The notes below the pieces were generated by a model. It made no database searches, was not told the origin of the DNA, and saw only the letters and a program-made list of their open reading frames with translations. A program made the translations under genes and the position numbers. A stretch of 15,447 bases of DNA from CAYOOT01 sp964405665. Lineage in GTDB: Bacteria > Bdellovibrionota_C > UBA2361 > SZUA-149 > CAZDWZ01. The stretch spans positions 1 to 15,447 of the forward strand of contig CAYOOT010000066.1 in NCBI GenBank assembly GCA_964405665.1, written 5' to 3'. Shown piece by piece: positions 6,842 to 14,563 of the stretch (the stretch's first letter is position 1; the number at the start of each line of letters is the position of its first letter).

Positions 6842-7998
6842 GTTCTTGGCGATTTCGCAAATGGAAACCTTCTGTGCAAGAAAGTCTGCTCTTACAGTCT
6901 GCTTTTTTGACTGGAAATAGGGCGATTGATTCTTGGAAAAGTTGGAAAGAAAATATTAATTGGCAAACAATTAATAAATCTTCCGTAGATCTTTTCCCCT
7001 TTGTTTATACGAACCTTTCTCCTTTAATTGAGGATTCTTTGTGGCCAAAATTTAAAGGTGTAATCTTCAAAAATTGGTCATGGAACCATCTATTATTTGA
7101 AAAAGTTAAGCCCGCTCTGCAATTGTTAAGTGAATCTAAAATTTCCTTTCTTATTTTAAAAGGGGGAGCACTACTTTATCGCTATCCTAATCCGGGATTA
7201 AGATACTCTGGGGATTACGATCTGCTTGTCAAGCCGACAGATTTTCTTAAAACAACAAAATTATTGCAAAAACATTCTTGGCAGTTCGAAAAAGAGACTT
7301 CTTTATCAAAGATCAAATTTAAACAAGAAATTCATCTCTCCAAAGAAAATCTATATACAATAGATTTGCACCAGAGAGCTTCTCATCTCACGGCACATCC
7401 CGAACTGGAAAAGAATCTCTGGCAATATCAGGAAAAATTTATTTTTTTAGAACAAACTCTGAGCCGTCCGGCAGACACTGAATTATTATTTACAATTTTA
7501 GCTCATGGATTCCGAATCGATGCCAACATGGCTCCCAGACACTTACTTTGGATTGCTGATTCTTTACTAATACTAAAGGACAATTCAACCGATTGGGATC
7601 GATTTTGTTATTTATCAAAAAAAACATCGCTTCGATATGTAATTGGTTTTGCCTTATCTTATTTAAAAAATAATTTTTTAAATAAAGAGATCCCTGAAAA
7701 CGTAATCACCAATTTAACTTCCGGTGTCCCCACAAAAGAAGAAAGAGTAACTTATTTTTATTCACTTCATCCAAGTTTTTTATTTTACAGAAAAAATCGT
7801 TTTCGAAGAATCATGAACTACTATTCACTATTTCTTTTCTTTAACGGAAGAATTGATTCATTAAGTAAAAAACCAGTGACTACTTATATTTTTTGTTTTC
7901 CTCAATACCTGATAAATTCTTATGGAGTTAAGGGGTATCGCGGATTGGTTTTGGCTTTATTTAAAAAATTGAAAATATATGTTTTCAAAAAAAGATGA
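6838..7998 (+). CDS. NTP_transf_5-type nucleotidyltransferase
   Basis: The 386-residue product resembles the uncharacterised nucleotidyltransferase family NTP_transf_5 (PF14907). The core shows ISFLILKGGALL (102-113) with the KGG turn, GDYDLLV (125-131) with the metal-binding aspartates D126 and D128, and a third acidic residue in YTIDLH (D176). These enzymes move a nucleotidyl or related group onto an acceptor. In the pseudomycoidin lasso cluster a nucleotidyltransferase acts after the kinase and is linked to sugar addition on the phosphorylated peptide. The ATG overlaps the previous stop by four bases (ATGA) and follows a good GGGAGAG ribosome binding site. The stop lies two bases from the stop of the opposing gene at 8001. 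The transferred group is unknown. Confidence 0.8.
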   Translation: MSSWRFRKWKPSVQESLLLQSAFLTGNRAIDSWKSWKENINWQTINKSSVDLFPFVYTNLSPLIEDSLWPKFKGVIFKNWSWNHLLFEKVKPALQLLSESKISFLILKGGALLYRYPNPGLRYSGDYDLLVKPTDFLKTTKLLQKHSWQFEKETSLSKIKFKQEIHLSKENLYTIDLHQRASHLTAHPELEKNLWQYQEKFIFLEQTLSRPADTELLFTILAHGFRIDANMAPRHLLWIADSLLILKDNSTDWDRFCYLSKKTSLRYVIGFALSYLKNNFLNKEIPENVITNLTSGVPTKEERVTYFYSLHPSFLFYRKNRFRRIMNYYSLFLFFNGRIDSLSKKPVTTYIFCFPQYLINSYGVKGYRGLVLALFKKLKIYVFKKR

Positions 7999-8000
7999 GA

Positions 8001-8336
8001 TTACTGAACTTCAACTCTGCCAACACAAAATTGTTCATTTGATCCGGTCCTGACCATCGATCGATTATGAAATGCGGCTCTTGCTCCAACCCAATGATAA
8101 ACTTTATTTACCGTCTTATTGATTAACATAAAATCATCTTTGTTAGTCACAACCATAGAAAATATTTCGGAAACACCATTCTCGTTAAAACATCCATATT
8201 GCATATATGCATCTTTTATTTTCTCACAAACAATCCGTTTTGGTTCATCGGCAGTTGAATTTAACTCAATAGTAGGTTCTGCGAAATCCACACTGAGTAT
8301 TTGGCAGGCAAGCAAGGTAAAAATTATTTTATTCAT
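8001..8336 (-). CDS. Small exported protein of unknown function
   Basis: I do not recognise a family. The 111-residue product starts with a short positive end and a hydrophobic stretch (IIFTLLACQILSVDFA) like a signal peptide. LLAC (8-11) could be a lipobox giving a lipoprotein with Cys11; otherwise cleavage after A19 is plausible. The mature part has three more cysteines (37, 49 and 104), alternating polar and hydrophobic segments, and no further membrane segment. The start has no clear ribosome binding site, and the gap to the upstream methyltransferase on the same strand is 139 bases. Its end converges with the glycosyltransferase operon, leaving two bases between stop codons. Real expression is likely but not certain. 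Confidence 0.6.
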   Translation of the reverse strand: MNKIIFTLLACQILSVDFAEPTIELNSTADEPKRIVCEKIKDAYMQYGCFNENGVSEIFSMVVTNKDDFMLINKTVNKVYHWVGARAAFHNRSMVRTGSNEQFCVGRVEVQ

Positions 8337-8475
8337 ATAATGACATTAACAAAAATTATTTAAAATAATTGTTTAAAATCTTGTTCGATATTTATCTAGC
8401 ACAGCATCAGGATTAAACACAATGAAGAAGATAGTTGAAAAAGTAATTTTTAAAAAATTATGATTTTAAAATAGC

Positions 8476-9447
8476 TTAGGTTCTTTGCTGACCCAAAATA
8501 AGAGATACAAGATGTCCAACTTTTTTACCCTGGTAAAATAATTGCAAGGCTTCTAAGCTATTAATTTTAAGATTTTTTAAAAGCAATTTCATTTCTTCTA
8601 TACTAAAATGATTGTTTTTATATTTATTAAGAATTTTTATCGCTTCTTCGTAAAAATAAAAATCAAATTGCACTCCATTTCTTTCAAAATTACTATAGCC
8701 TTTTAATATCAATTCAGCTTCAGTTTGTAATTTAAACCCATTAGATATTTCTTCATATGTATATTCTAATTCTTCAAAAATAACTTTTAACAAATCACCC
8801 GGCACGCGGGCACCAATATTTAATAAAACTTTACCTTCCGCAGCCAAACAAGATTTTGCAGTTTTTAAAAATTGATATGTAGTTGTTAACAAATATTCTT
8901 GGTACTTTTTGCAATCGGGACTTAAAAATCTTTCTTCGATTAAAGAAGCAGAATCAATAGAAAAATAATTAATTTTTTCTTTTACGGAAATATTAGGTAA
9001 ATTTGCATAAATTAAATCCATTTTTAATTTTTGTTGAAGTAAGGGTTCGCAAATATTACCTTGAAGTATTTGATAAGAATTGGGATTATTTCTTAAATAA
9101 TTTTTTAGATTTAATTCGGCAATTCTTAGAGCATGATCATTCAAATCGGTTAAAATAATTCTTTGAGGTTTAAATATTCTTAAGGCTCCGATGGCATCAA
9201 TTCCCGAACCGGTTCCGATAGTCGCAAAAGAATCGATTGAATAGCCCCTTTTAGCCAATTTCTTAAATGCTTCAAAAGCAAAATAAAGCCAAGTTTGATC
9301 CCAATCCTCGTGATTATATCCATAAGTACTTTGATCGAAAAATGGCTGAAGATTTAAATTAAGATTTAATTTTGCAAAAAAGTTTTTTAGATCCTTTTGA
9401 ATTAAAAAATCTTCCTGACAAGCGATTTCTGAAACAACAGTTAACAT
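8476..9447 (-). CDS. Class I SAM-dependent methyltransferase (HemK/MTS-like)
   Basis: Residues 70-220 of 323 form a Rossmann-type methyltransferase core: the SAM-binding motif ATIGTGSGIDAIGAL (75-89, GTGSG at 78-82), an acidic residue at the end of strand 2 (LTDLND, D101), and DLIYANLPN (144-152). The last motif sits where HemK/PrmC-type N-methyltransferases have NPPY and is NLPN here, so the target probably differs from that of PrmC. About 100 C-terminal residues (from 225) have no recognisable domain. The gene lies eight bases after the stop of csaA on the same strand and is probably co-transcribed from the csaA promoter. The substrate is unknown. Confidence 0.8.
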   Translation of the reverse strand: MLTVVSEIACQEDFLIQKDLKNFFAKLNLNLNLQPFFDQSTYGYNHEDWDQTWLYFAFEAFKKLAKRGYSIDSFATIGTGSGIDAIGALRIFKPQRIILTDLNDHALRIAELNLKNYLRNNPNSYQILQGNICEPLLQQKLKMDLIYANLPNISVKEKINYFSIDSASLIEERFLSPDCKKYQEYLLTTTYQFLKTAKSCLAAEGKVLLNIGARVPGDLLKVIFEELEYTYEEISNGFKLQTEAELILKGYSNFERNGVQFDFYFYEEAIKILNKYKNNHFSIEEMKLLLKNLKINSLEALQLFYQGKKVGHLVSLILGQQRT

Positions 9448-9455
9448 TTTTTAAA

Positions 9456-9788
9456 TTAGTAAACCTTTCCCGCTATTTTGGCCTTTCTGGAAGGAGTTAA
9501 TATTGAAACTTTGTTATTTTCATCAGGAACTCCAATGATTAGTACTTCGGAAAAAAAGTTGGCAATCTGTTTTGGAGGAAAATTAACAACACAAATTACT
9601 TGCATCCCGATTAATTCCTCTTTAGTATAATTAGTTGCTTGGGCAGATGATATTTTATTTCCCAATTCCTCTCCAAGAAATACAGTTACTTTATATGCAG
9701 GGTTCCTGGCTTCGGGAAAATCCTCCACTTTGATAATCTCCCCTACTCGCATTTCAATCTTACTGAAATCACTCCAACTAATTGTCAT
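9456..9788 (-). CDS. csaA: CsaA, tRNA-binding-domain chaperone-like protein
   Basis: The 110-residue product is full length for CsaA, an OB-fold homodimer related to the tRNA-binding domains of methionyl- and phenylalanyl-tRNA synthetases. In Bacillus it is described as a secretion-associated chaperone. Family landmarks are visible in order: MRVGEIIKVEDFPEARNPAYK (13-33), SSAQATNY (47-54) and the highly conserved VVNFPPKQIANFFSEVLIIG (67-86). It is the first gene of a leftward pair with a methyltransferase. A promoter with 17-base spacing lies at 9824-9852 and an AGG sequence is suitably placed before the ATG. Confidence 0.95.
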   Translation of the reverse strand: MTISWSDFSKIEMRVGEIIKVEDFPEARNPAYKVTVFLGEELGNKISSAQATNYTKEELIGMQVICVVNFPPKQIANFFSEVLIIGVPDENNKVSILTPSRKAKIAGKVY

Positions 9789-9823
9789 AATTACCTAACC
9801 CTTAAATTGTAAAAACCTTCTAA

Positions 9824-9852
9824 ATTATGACTAAATCTCAGTCGGAAGTCAA
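9824..9852 (-). promoter_or_regulatory. Promoter of csaA
   Basis: On the minus strand TTGACT (9847-9852) and CATAAT (9824-9829) are separated by exactly 17 bases; each matches the sigma-70-type consensus at five of six positions. Transcription would start near 9817, about 30 bases before the csaA ATG. Confidence 0.65.
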
Positions 9853-9903
9853 TCAATCACAATAAAATCCCCTATATTAAAAGCTAAATATATATTATAA
9901 ATG

Positions 9904-9920
9904 TGTCTATAATTTAGACA
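9904..9920 (+). promoter_or_regulatory. Operator palindrome on the -10 element of the TrmB-type regulator gene
   Basis: TGTCTA (9904-9909) and TAGACA (9915-9920) are inverted copies around TAATT. A perfect -10 hexamer TATAAT (9908-9913) lies inside. The -35 at the matching distance (TAAATA, 9885-9890) is weak, so the promoter may depend on an activator. The likely ligand is the regulator encoded directly downstream. Confidence 0.55.
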
Positions 9921-9933
9921 TATCGGGAAATTG

Positions 9934-10656
9934 ATGAAAGAACTATTACTTAAGAATCTGGGATTGTCGGAAGCAGAAGCACAAGTTTATTTAGCATGCC
10001 TGGAATTAGGACAAGCCTCGATTCAAGAAATATCCCGACATTCCAGAGTGAAAAGAACCAGTATTTATAATTTTCTAGACGGTTTAAAATCAAAACAACT
10101 AATAACAGAAACAAAAAAAGGGAAACGAAATATTTATTCTGCCGTTCGTCCCACTCATTTATTAGAACATTTAAAAAATAAAGTCAGTGAATTTGAAAAA
10201 ATAGTTCCGGAATTAAATGCTTTGCATGCCAATTCTAAAAATAAACCATCGGTGAGGTACTATGAAGGAGTAAAGGGTATCAATGAAGTCTATTTGGATG
10301 TTTTACTCGAGGGACAAACTGTCTCTGCTTGGGTAGACTGGGATTCACTAAAAAAAACATTGGGTTCCCAATTTATTTTAAAATATCCAAAGGAAAGGGC
10401 GAAAAGAGGAATAGAACTCAGACAAATAACAAGAGATTCCAAGAAAGCTCAAGAGGTATGTAATCGGGACAAGAAAGAATTAAGAACTTCGAAACTGCTG
10501 AGTTGTCCCAGTTTTAATACGGAAATTATGATATATGGCAATAAGATTTCAATTGTCAGTTTTAGAACACAAAATCCTTTTGCACTTTTGATTGAAGATC
10601 AAGGAATTGCCACAACTTTAAAAATAGCTTGGGATGAATTGTGGAAAAGATTATGA
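9934..10656 (+). CDS. TrmB-family transcriptional regulator
   Basis: The 240-residue product starts with a winged helix-turn-helix typical of TrmB proteins (LGLSEAEAQVYLACLELGQASIQEISRHSRVKRTSIYNFLDGLKSKQLI split over residues 9-58), followed by a coiled segment (HLLEHLKNKVSEFEKIVPEL) and a C-terminal effector-like domain from about 90. In well-studied relatives, largely archaeal, that domain senses sugars; the ligand here is unknown. I chose ATG 9934 over the preceding TTG (9931) because GGGA at 9925-9928 is five bases from the ATG but too close to the TTG. A palindrome covers its -10 element, suggesting autoregulation, and the dehydrogenase gene follows after 33 bases, probably in the same transcript. 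Confidence 0.85.
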   Translation: MKELLLKNLGLSEAEAQVYLACLELGQASIQEISRHSRVKRTSIYNFLDGLKSKQLITETKKGKRNIYSAVRPTHLLEHLKNKVSEFEKIVPELNALHANSKNKPSVRYYEGVKGINEVYLDVLLEGQTVSAWVDWDSLKKTLGSQFILKYPKERAKRGIELRQITRDSKKAQEVCNRDKKELRTSKLLSCPSFNTEIMIYGNKISIVSFRTQNPFALLIEDQGIATTLKIAWDELWKRL

Positions 10657-10689
10657 TAGCTTATGGTCAGTTAATTAATTAGGAATCGA

Positions 10690-12291
10690 ATGTTAAATTT
10701 TCACGGAAAAAATTTTATCGGTTTGAATTTATCCGCTCAAGGAAATAAAACCTATCATAGTTTTAATCCCAGCTTAAATAAAAATTCGGAAGAACAATTT
10801 GTTGAAGCAACTAAAGAAGAAATTAATCAGGCTTTTGATTTAGCAAAAAAAGCGTTTACTATTTATCGCAAAAAAACAATTGAAGAACGTGCTTTATTCT
10901 TGGAAAAAATTGCCGAAGAAATTTTAGCAATTGGTGAACAATTATTAATTGTCGCTTCCGAAGAAAGTGGTTTGCCTTTGGAAAGATTGGAAAGTGAAAG
11001 AACACGAACTGTTAATCAAATAAAACTTTTTGCCTCTGTACTCAGAGAAGGTTCTTGGGTGGAAGCAAGAATTGATCGCCCATTACCAGAGAGAAAACCC
11101 AATCCTAAACCAGATTTAAGACGGATGCTTATTCCTCTAGGTCCGGTGGTAATCTTTGGGGCAAGTAATTTTCCTTTAGCTTTCTCTGTTGCCGGAGGCG
11201 ACAGTATCTCTGCATTGGCCGCAGGAAATCCGATCATTGTTAAAGTTCACCCCGCTCATCCTAAAACCTCTGAACTTGTAGCAACTGCCATCATTAAAGC
11301 AGCCCAAACAACAAAGATGCCGAGTGGTATTTTTTCAATGCTTCATGGTAAAAGTATCGAAGTGGGAGTTGCTTTAGTAAAACATCCTCTGGCTGAAGCG
11401 GTAGGCTTTACCGGTTCTTTAAAAGGCGGAAGAGCAATTTATGATGCCGCTGCCAGTAGACCCAAACCAATTCCTGTATACGCAGAAATGGGAAGCACTA
11501 ATCCTACTTTTTTCCTTCCCGGAGCCTTAAAAGAAAGAACAGAATCTCTGGCCACTGGATTTCAACAATCATTTACTACAAGCAATGGTCAAGTATGCAC
11601 TAAACCTGGAATGAGTTTTGCTCTTACAGGAGAAAATTTAGATAAATTTAAAATTAAATTAAATGAGATAACAAAGGAATCTCCCCCAACAACAATGCTC
11701 CATGCTGGAATTTGTTCTGCTTTTCATCAGGGAATAAAACAATTTTCCGAAACAGAGGGAGTTAAATTGCTATCTTCCGGTAAAAATAAAGCAAATTTAG
11801 ATAAAAATGAAGCTTCAGCAATGCTCTTTGAAACAGAATTTAATACTTTTTCAAAATTCAAGCATTTAAGTGAAGAAGTTTTTGGTCCAAGTAGTTTAAT
11901 GGTTTCATGTAACTCCAAAGAACAATTAATGGAGGTTGCCAATAATCTTCAAGGACATCTTACTGCTAGTGTTCACGGCACAGAAGAAGATTTAAAAGAA
12001 TATGCAGATTTAATACAAATATTGGAAACAAAAGTTGGACGAATTATAATCAATGGATTTCCTACCGGCCTAGAAGTTTGCGCTTCCATCAATCACGGGG
12101 GCCCTTACCCAGCAACTACCGATTCCCGTTCTACTTCTGTCGGCACCGCTGCAATTAGTCGCTTTGCCAGACCGATTTGTTACCAAAATTTTCCTCAAAG
12201 CTCCTTACCGCTAGAATTGCAAAACGAAAATAAATTAAAAATTTTACGGTTAGTTGACAATGATTATACCCGGGAAAGTATCATCTGTTAG
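10690..12291 (+). CDS. Aldehyde dehydrogenase, alpha-ketoglutaric semialdehyde dehydrogenase-like
   Basis: This 533-residue NAD(P)-dependent dehydrogenase oxidises an aldehyde to an acid. It has the cofactor-binding FGASNFPLAFSVAGGD (156-171, oxyanion-site N160), K185 in VKVHPAHP, GFTGS (239-243), the general-base glutamate E266 in PVYAEMGSTNP and the catalytic cysteine C303 in SNGQVCTKPG. The ASNFPLAFS and SALAAGNPIIVKVHPAHPKTSE stretches are typical of the alpha-ketoglutaric (2,5-dioxovalerate) semialdehyde dehydrogenase branch, which ends sugar-acid and hydroxyproline breakdown, and of related long-chain aldehyde enzymes. No other pathway gene lies in the window, so the substrate is open. 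An AGGA ribosome binding site lies five bases before the ATG. The gene follows the TrmB-type regulator, which may control it. Confidence 0.9.
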   Translation: MLNFHGKNFIGLNLSAQGNKTYHSFNPSLNKNSEEQFVEATKEEINQAFDLAKKAFTIYRKKTIEERALFLEKIAEEILAIGEQLLIVASEESGLPLERLESERTRTVNQIKLFASVLREGSWVEARIDRPLPERKPNPKPDLRRMLIPLGPVVIFGASNFPLAFSVAGGDSISALAAGNPIIVKVHPAHPKTSELVATAIIKAAQTTKMPSGIFSMLHGKSIEVGVALVKHPLAEAVGFTGSLKGGRAIYDAAASRPKPIPVYAEMGSTNPTFFLPGALKERTESLATGFQQSFTTSNGQVCTKPGMSFALTGENLDKFKIKLNEITKESPPTTMLHAGICSAFHQGIKQFSETEGVKLLSSGKNKANLDKNEASAMLFETEFNTFSKFKHLSEEVFGPSSLMVSCNSKEQLMEVANNLQGHLTASVHGTEEDLKEYADLIQILETKVGRIIINGFPTGLEVCASINHGGPYPATTDSRSTSVGTAAISRFARPICYQNFPQSSLPLELQNENKLKILRLVDNDYTRESIIC

Positions 12292-12334
12292 CAAACAAGT
12301 TGATGAATAGAAACATTTCTCATAACTTTAAATC

Positions 12335-13564
12335 ATGTTCAAAAAAATAATTAGTCTTACTAATCTTTTCAGATCAGGACAACCTCTTACCCTTAGAGCA
12401 ATTTTAATTATTGTTTTATCGACATTTGCAATTAGGGAATATGCAATTGCCAACTATGATTTGGTGACTGACATTATCTGTAAGTCATTGCTCTGTCTAA
12501 TTGTGATATTAAGTATTATTTCCATCGTCTATCGAATTAAAATTGCGCAAAAATTAAAAATTGAAGCAATATTTAATAATACTACTGCTGTTTCCAATAA
12601 AAAAATTGAAAGCAGCCTAATCCTCAGTTGCCCACAAATCCCTTTACTTTTTTCTTTAAAACTTAGCCGTATTTTTAAAGAAAAAGGTGTAATTACATTT
12701 GAACATATTGTTAGGGGAAACATTGATCCTAAAGAAAAAAAATATTTATTGGATTATTGTATTTTTCCTCATCGCGGCTTTTGGGAAATTAGAGGAATCA
12801 AGGTAAGTTTAGAAGACAGTTTGGGATTGACTTCCTATACTTGGGATATCGAACTTACAACCGGCATTGAAGTATCTCCTGAAAAAATTGAAATCAGTCC
12901 TCTGCCGATTGTTGCTTCCAGTTCCAAATCCGGAGATACCAGCACTGACAGCAAAGAAAGAACCGGAGATCTCTACGATATCAAACCTTATGACCCAAGT
13001 GATGGAACAAGAAAAATTCTCTGGAAAACTTATGCCAAGTCCGGTCAGCTTATTTCCAGAAAACCTGAACCGGCAATAGTTCCTGAAGGGGAAATTGCTC
13101 TTTACCTAGTGGCGAACAAAAAAGAGGACTATGTAGCTGCTGCATGTATTTCTTATCTTTCGATGTTGTTTGAAAGTGAGATTAATGTTCTTTTTGGGAC
13201 AGATGGATCAACAGAGATCACTAATGATATAGAAAAAATCAAAAAAGCCATTAATTATAATGTTTGGAATAAGAATTGCGGAACTGCAAAAGATTTTGAC
13301 AACTATTTAAAATCTCTTGGCACTTTAAACAAAAATATTTTCAATATAGTCATTTTTGGACCGCAGCGATCTGACTGGCAAGAAACTATTAATAATCTTT
13401 CCAATATTAAAGTAACTTTTGTAATTGTCCCTCAAAAATTAATTACTCTTCAACAAAGTATTAAGAAAAAATTCTTTTGGTCAAAAAAGCAAAATAAAAC
13501 TAATTCTTTTACACCTTCTCAAAATCCGGGTTCAGAATATATTTTTGTGGAATCAAAATCGTAA
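12335..13564 (+). CDS. DUF58 membrane-anchored protein
   Basis: The 409-residue product has two N-terminal membrane segments (about 18-33 and 47-65), then a soluble region with the DUF58 hallmarks: HRGFWEIRGIKVSLEDSLGL (146-165) and the core GDLYDIKPYDPSDGTRKILW (211-230) followed by KTYAKSGQLISRKPEP. The last 150 residues are a poorly conserved, VWA-like end. DUF58 proteins usually sit beside a MoxR ATPase and act in cell-envelope or protein-assembly functions that are not well defined; no MoxR gene is visible here. The gene starts 43 bases after the dehydrogenase, without a clear ribosome binding site, and could be the last gene of that transcript. Confidence 0.8.
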   Translation: MFKKIISLTNLFRSGQPLTLRAILIIVLSTFAIREYAIANYDLVTDIICKSLLCLIVILSIISIVYRIKIAQKLKIEAIFNNTTAVSNKKIESSLILSCPQIPLLFSLKLSRIFKEKGVITFEHIVRGNIDPKEKKYLLDYCIFPHRGFWEIRGIKVSLEDSLGLTSYTWDIELTTGIEVSPEKIEISPLPIVASSSKSGDTSTDSKERTGDLYDIKPYDPSDGTRKILWKTYAKSGQLISRKPEPAIVPEGEIALYLVANKKEDYVAAACISYLSMLFESEINVLFGTDGSTEITNDIEKIKKAINYNVWNKNCGTAKDFDNYLKSLGTLNKNIFNIVIFGPQRSDWQETINNLSNIKVTFVIVPQKLITLQQSIKKKFFWSKKQNKTNSFTPSQNPGSEYIFVESKS

Positions 13565-13574
13565 GTTAACTGGC

Positions 13575-13580
13575 TATAAT
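13575..13580 (+). promoter_or_regulatory. Candidate -10 element for the sulfurtransferase gene
   Basis: A perfect TATAAT lies 11 bases after the DUF58 stop codon and about 105 bases before the sulfurtransferase start. I find no convincing -35 at the correct distance. If used, the transcript would carry the hairpin at 13618-13644 in its leader. Confidence 0.4.
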
Positions 13581-13617
13581 TAGACTCTTTTCTGCTATCA
13601 TTAAACTTAGAACGAAG

Positions 13618-13644
13618 GATACTTGAATTAATTGTTCAAGTATC
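13618..13644 (+). terminator. Hairpin before the sulfurtransferase gene (terminator or leader element)
   Basis: GATACTTGAA (13618-13627) and TTCAAGTATC (13635-13644) form a perfect 10-bp stem with a seven-base loop, followed by a T-rich stretch (TTATTCTTGTTTT). It could end the DUF58 transcript. Because a TATAAT lies upstream of it, it could instead be a leader or attenuator structure of the sulfurtransferase gene, or an operator. The stem is AT-rich and the T tract is interrupted, so terminator strength is uncertain. Confidence 0.5.
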
Positions 13645-13673
13645 TTATTCTTGTTTTCAGACAAAGCTTTTTT

Positions 13674-13678
13674 AGGAG
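13674..13678 (+). promoter_or_regulatory. Ribosome binding site deciding the sulfurtransferase start
   Basis: AGGAG, seven bases before the ATG at 13686, is one of the clearest ribosome binding sites in the window. It rules against the upstream in-frame TTG at 13632, which lies in the hairpin loop. Confidence 0.8.
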
Positions 13679-13685
13679 AAAATCA

Positions 13686-14561
13686 ATGAGCCCAAAAGAT
13701 ATAAACGCCCGAGGATATGTGCACCCCAATGTTTTAGTTTCAACTGAATGGGTAGCAGAAAATTTAAACAACCCCAATGTTCGACTTATTGAATCAAACG
13801 AAGATCAACTTTTATATCCTTCTGGTCATATCACAAATGCGGTAGAAGTAGATTGGATTAATGATTTAAATCAGCCTGTTCGTAGAGACTATTTACAAAA
13901 AGAAGCTTTTGAAGAATTAGCTTCCAAAATAGGCATCACTCCGGAAACAACTGTAATTTTCTACGGTGATAAAAATAATTGGTGGGCTTGTTATGCTTTC
14001 TGGATTTTCCAACTTTATAATCACACTAACGCTAAAATCATGGATGGCGGCAGATTAAAATGGGAAAAGGAAGGTCGCAGTTTAACAAAAGAAAAACCAA
14101 ATTTTCCAGCAACTAAATATGATGCTCCACAAAGAAACGACCAAAAGATCAGAGTTTTTAGGGATCAAGTGTTAACACATTGTAATGCCAAGCTTCCGCT
14201 AGTGGACGTGAGAAGCCCGGATGAATACAGTGGCAAAAAACTACATATGGAAGGTTATGCCAATGAAGGTGCTTTAAGAGGTGGCCATATTCCGGGAGCT
14301 AAAAGTATTCCTTGGGCAAAAGCTATTAATCCTGAAGATGGTACTTTTAAAACTGCTGAAGAACTAATTAATTTATATCAAAAAGAAAATGGCTTAAAAC
14401 CAACTGATGATATCGTCGCTTATTGCCGAATCGGGGAAAGAAGCAGTCATACTTGGTTTGTGCTTAGTTATCTTCTGGGTTATCAAAAAGTACGGAATTA
14501 TGATGGCAGCTGGACTGAATGGGGTAATCTGGTTGGTGTGCCAATAGAAAAGTCGGTTTAA
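13686..14561 (+). CDS. Thiosulfate sulfurtransferase (two rhodanese domains)
   Basis: The 291-residue protein has two rhodanese domains. The N-terminal one (about 15-135) lacks an active-site cysteine and is structural. The C-terminal one (about 150-288) carries VDVRSPDEY and the catalytic loop CRIGER (247-252, Cys247), which takes sulfane sulfur from thiosulfate to form a persulfide. AYCRIGERSSHTWFVL and NYDGSWTEWGN closely resemble the SseA/CysA-type sulfurtransferases of actinobacteria and others. There is no signal peptide, so the enzyme is cytosolic. The start is set by the strong AGGAG. Two bases after the stop, a 27-bp inverted repeat begins, and sufE follows; the two probably work together in sulfur delivery. 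Confidence 0.93.
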   Translation: MSPKDINARGYVHPNVLVSTEWVAENLNNPNVRLIESNEDQLLYPSGHITNAVEVDWINDLNQPVRRDYLQKEAFEELASKIGITPETTVIFYGDKNNWWACYAFWIFQLYNHTNAKIMDGGRLKWEKEGRSLTKEKPNFPATKYDAPQRNDQKIRVFRDQVLTHCNAKLPLVDVRSPDEYSGKKLHMEGYANEGALRGGHIPGAKSIPWAKAINPEDGTFKTAEELINLYQKENGLKPTDDIVAYCRIGERSSHTWFVLSYLLGYQKVRNYDGSWTEWGNLVGVPIEKSV

Positions 14562-14563
14562 AC

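Noticed and set aside
3967..7998. Lasso-peptide biosynthesis cluster
   Set aside because: The kinase, PqqD-like protein and nucleotidyltransferase are suggestive, but no asparagine-synthetase-like cyclase, leader protease or precursor gene is present, so the full label is not supported.
11016..11942. Minus-strand frames within the aldehyde dehydrogenase gene
   Set aside because: They are antisense shadows of a well-conserved enzyme and have no start signals or family features.
13632..13685. TTG start giving the sulfurtransferase an 18-residue N-terminal extension (MFKYLILVFRQ...)
   Set aside because: The TTG lies in the hairpin loop without a ribosome binding site, while ATG 13686 has AGGAG at ideal spacing and fits the family start.
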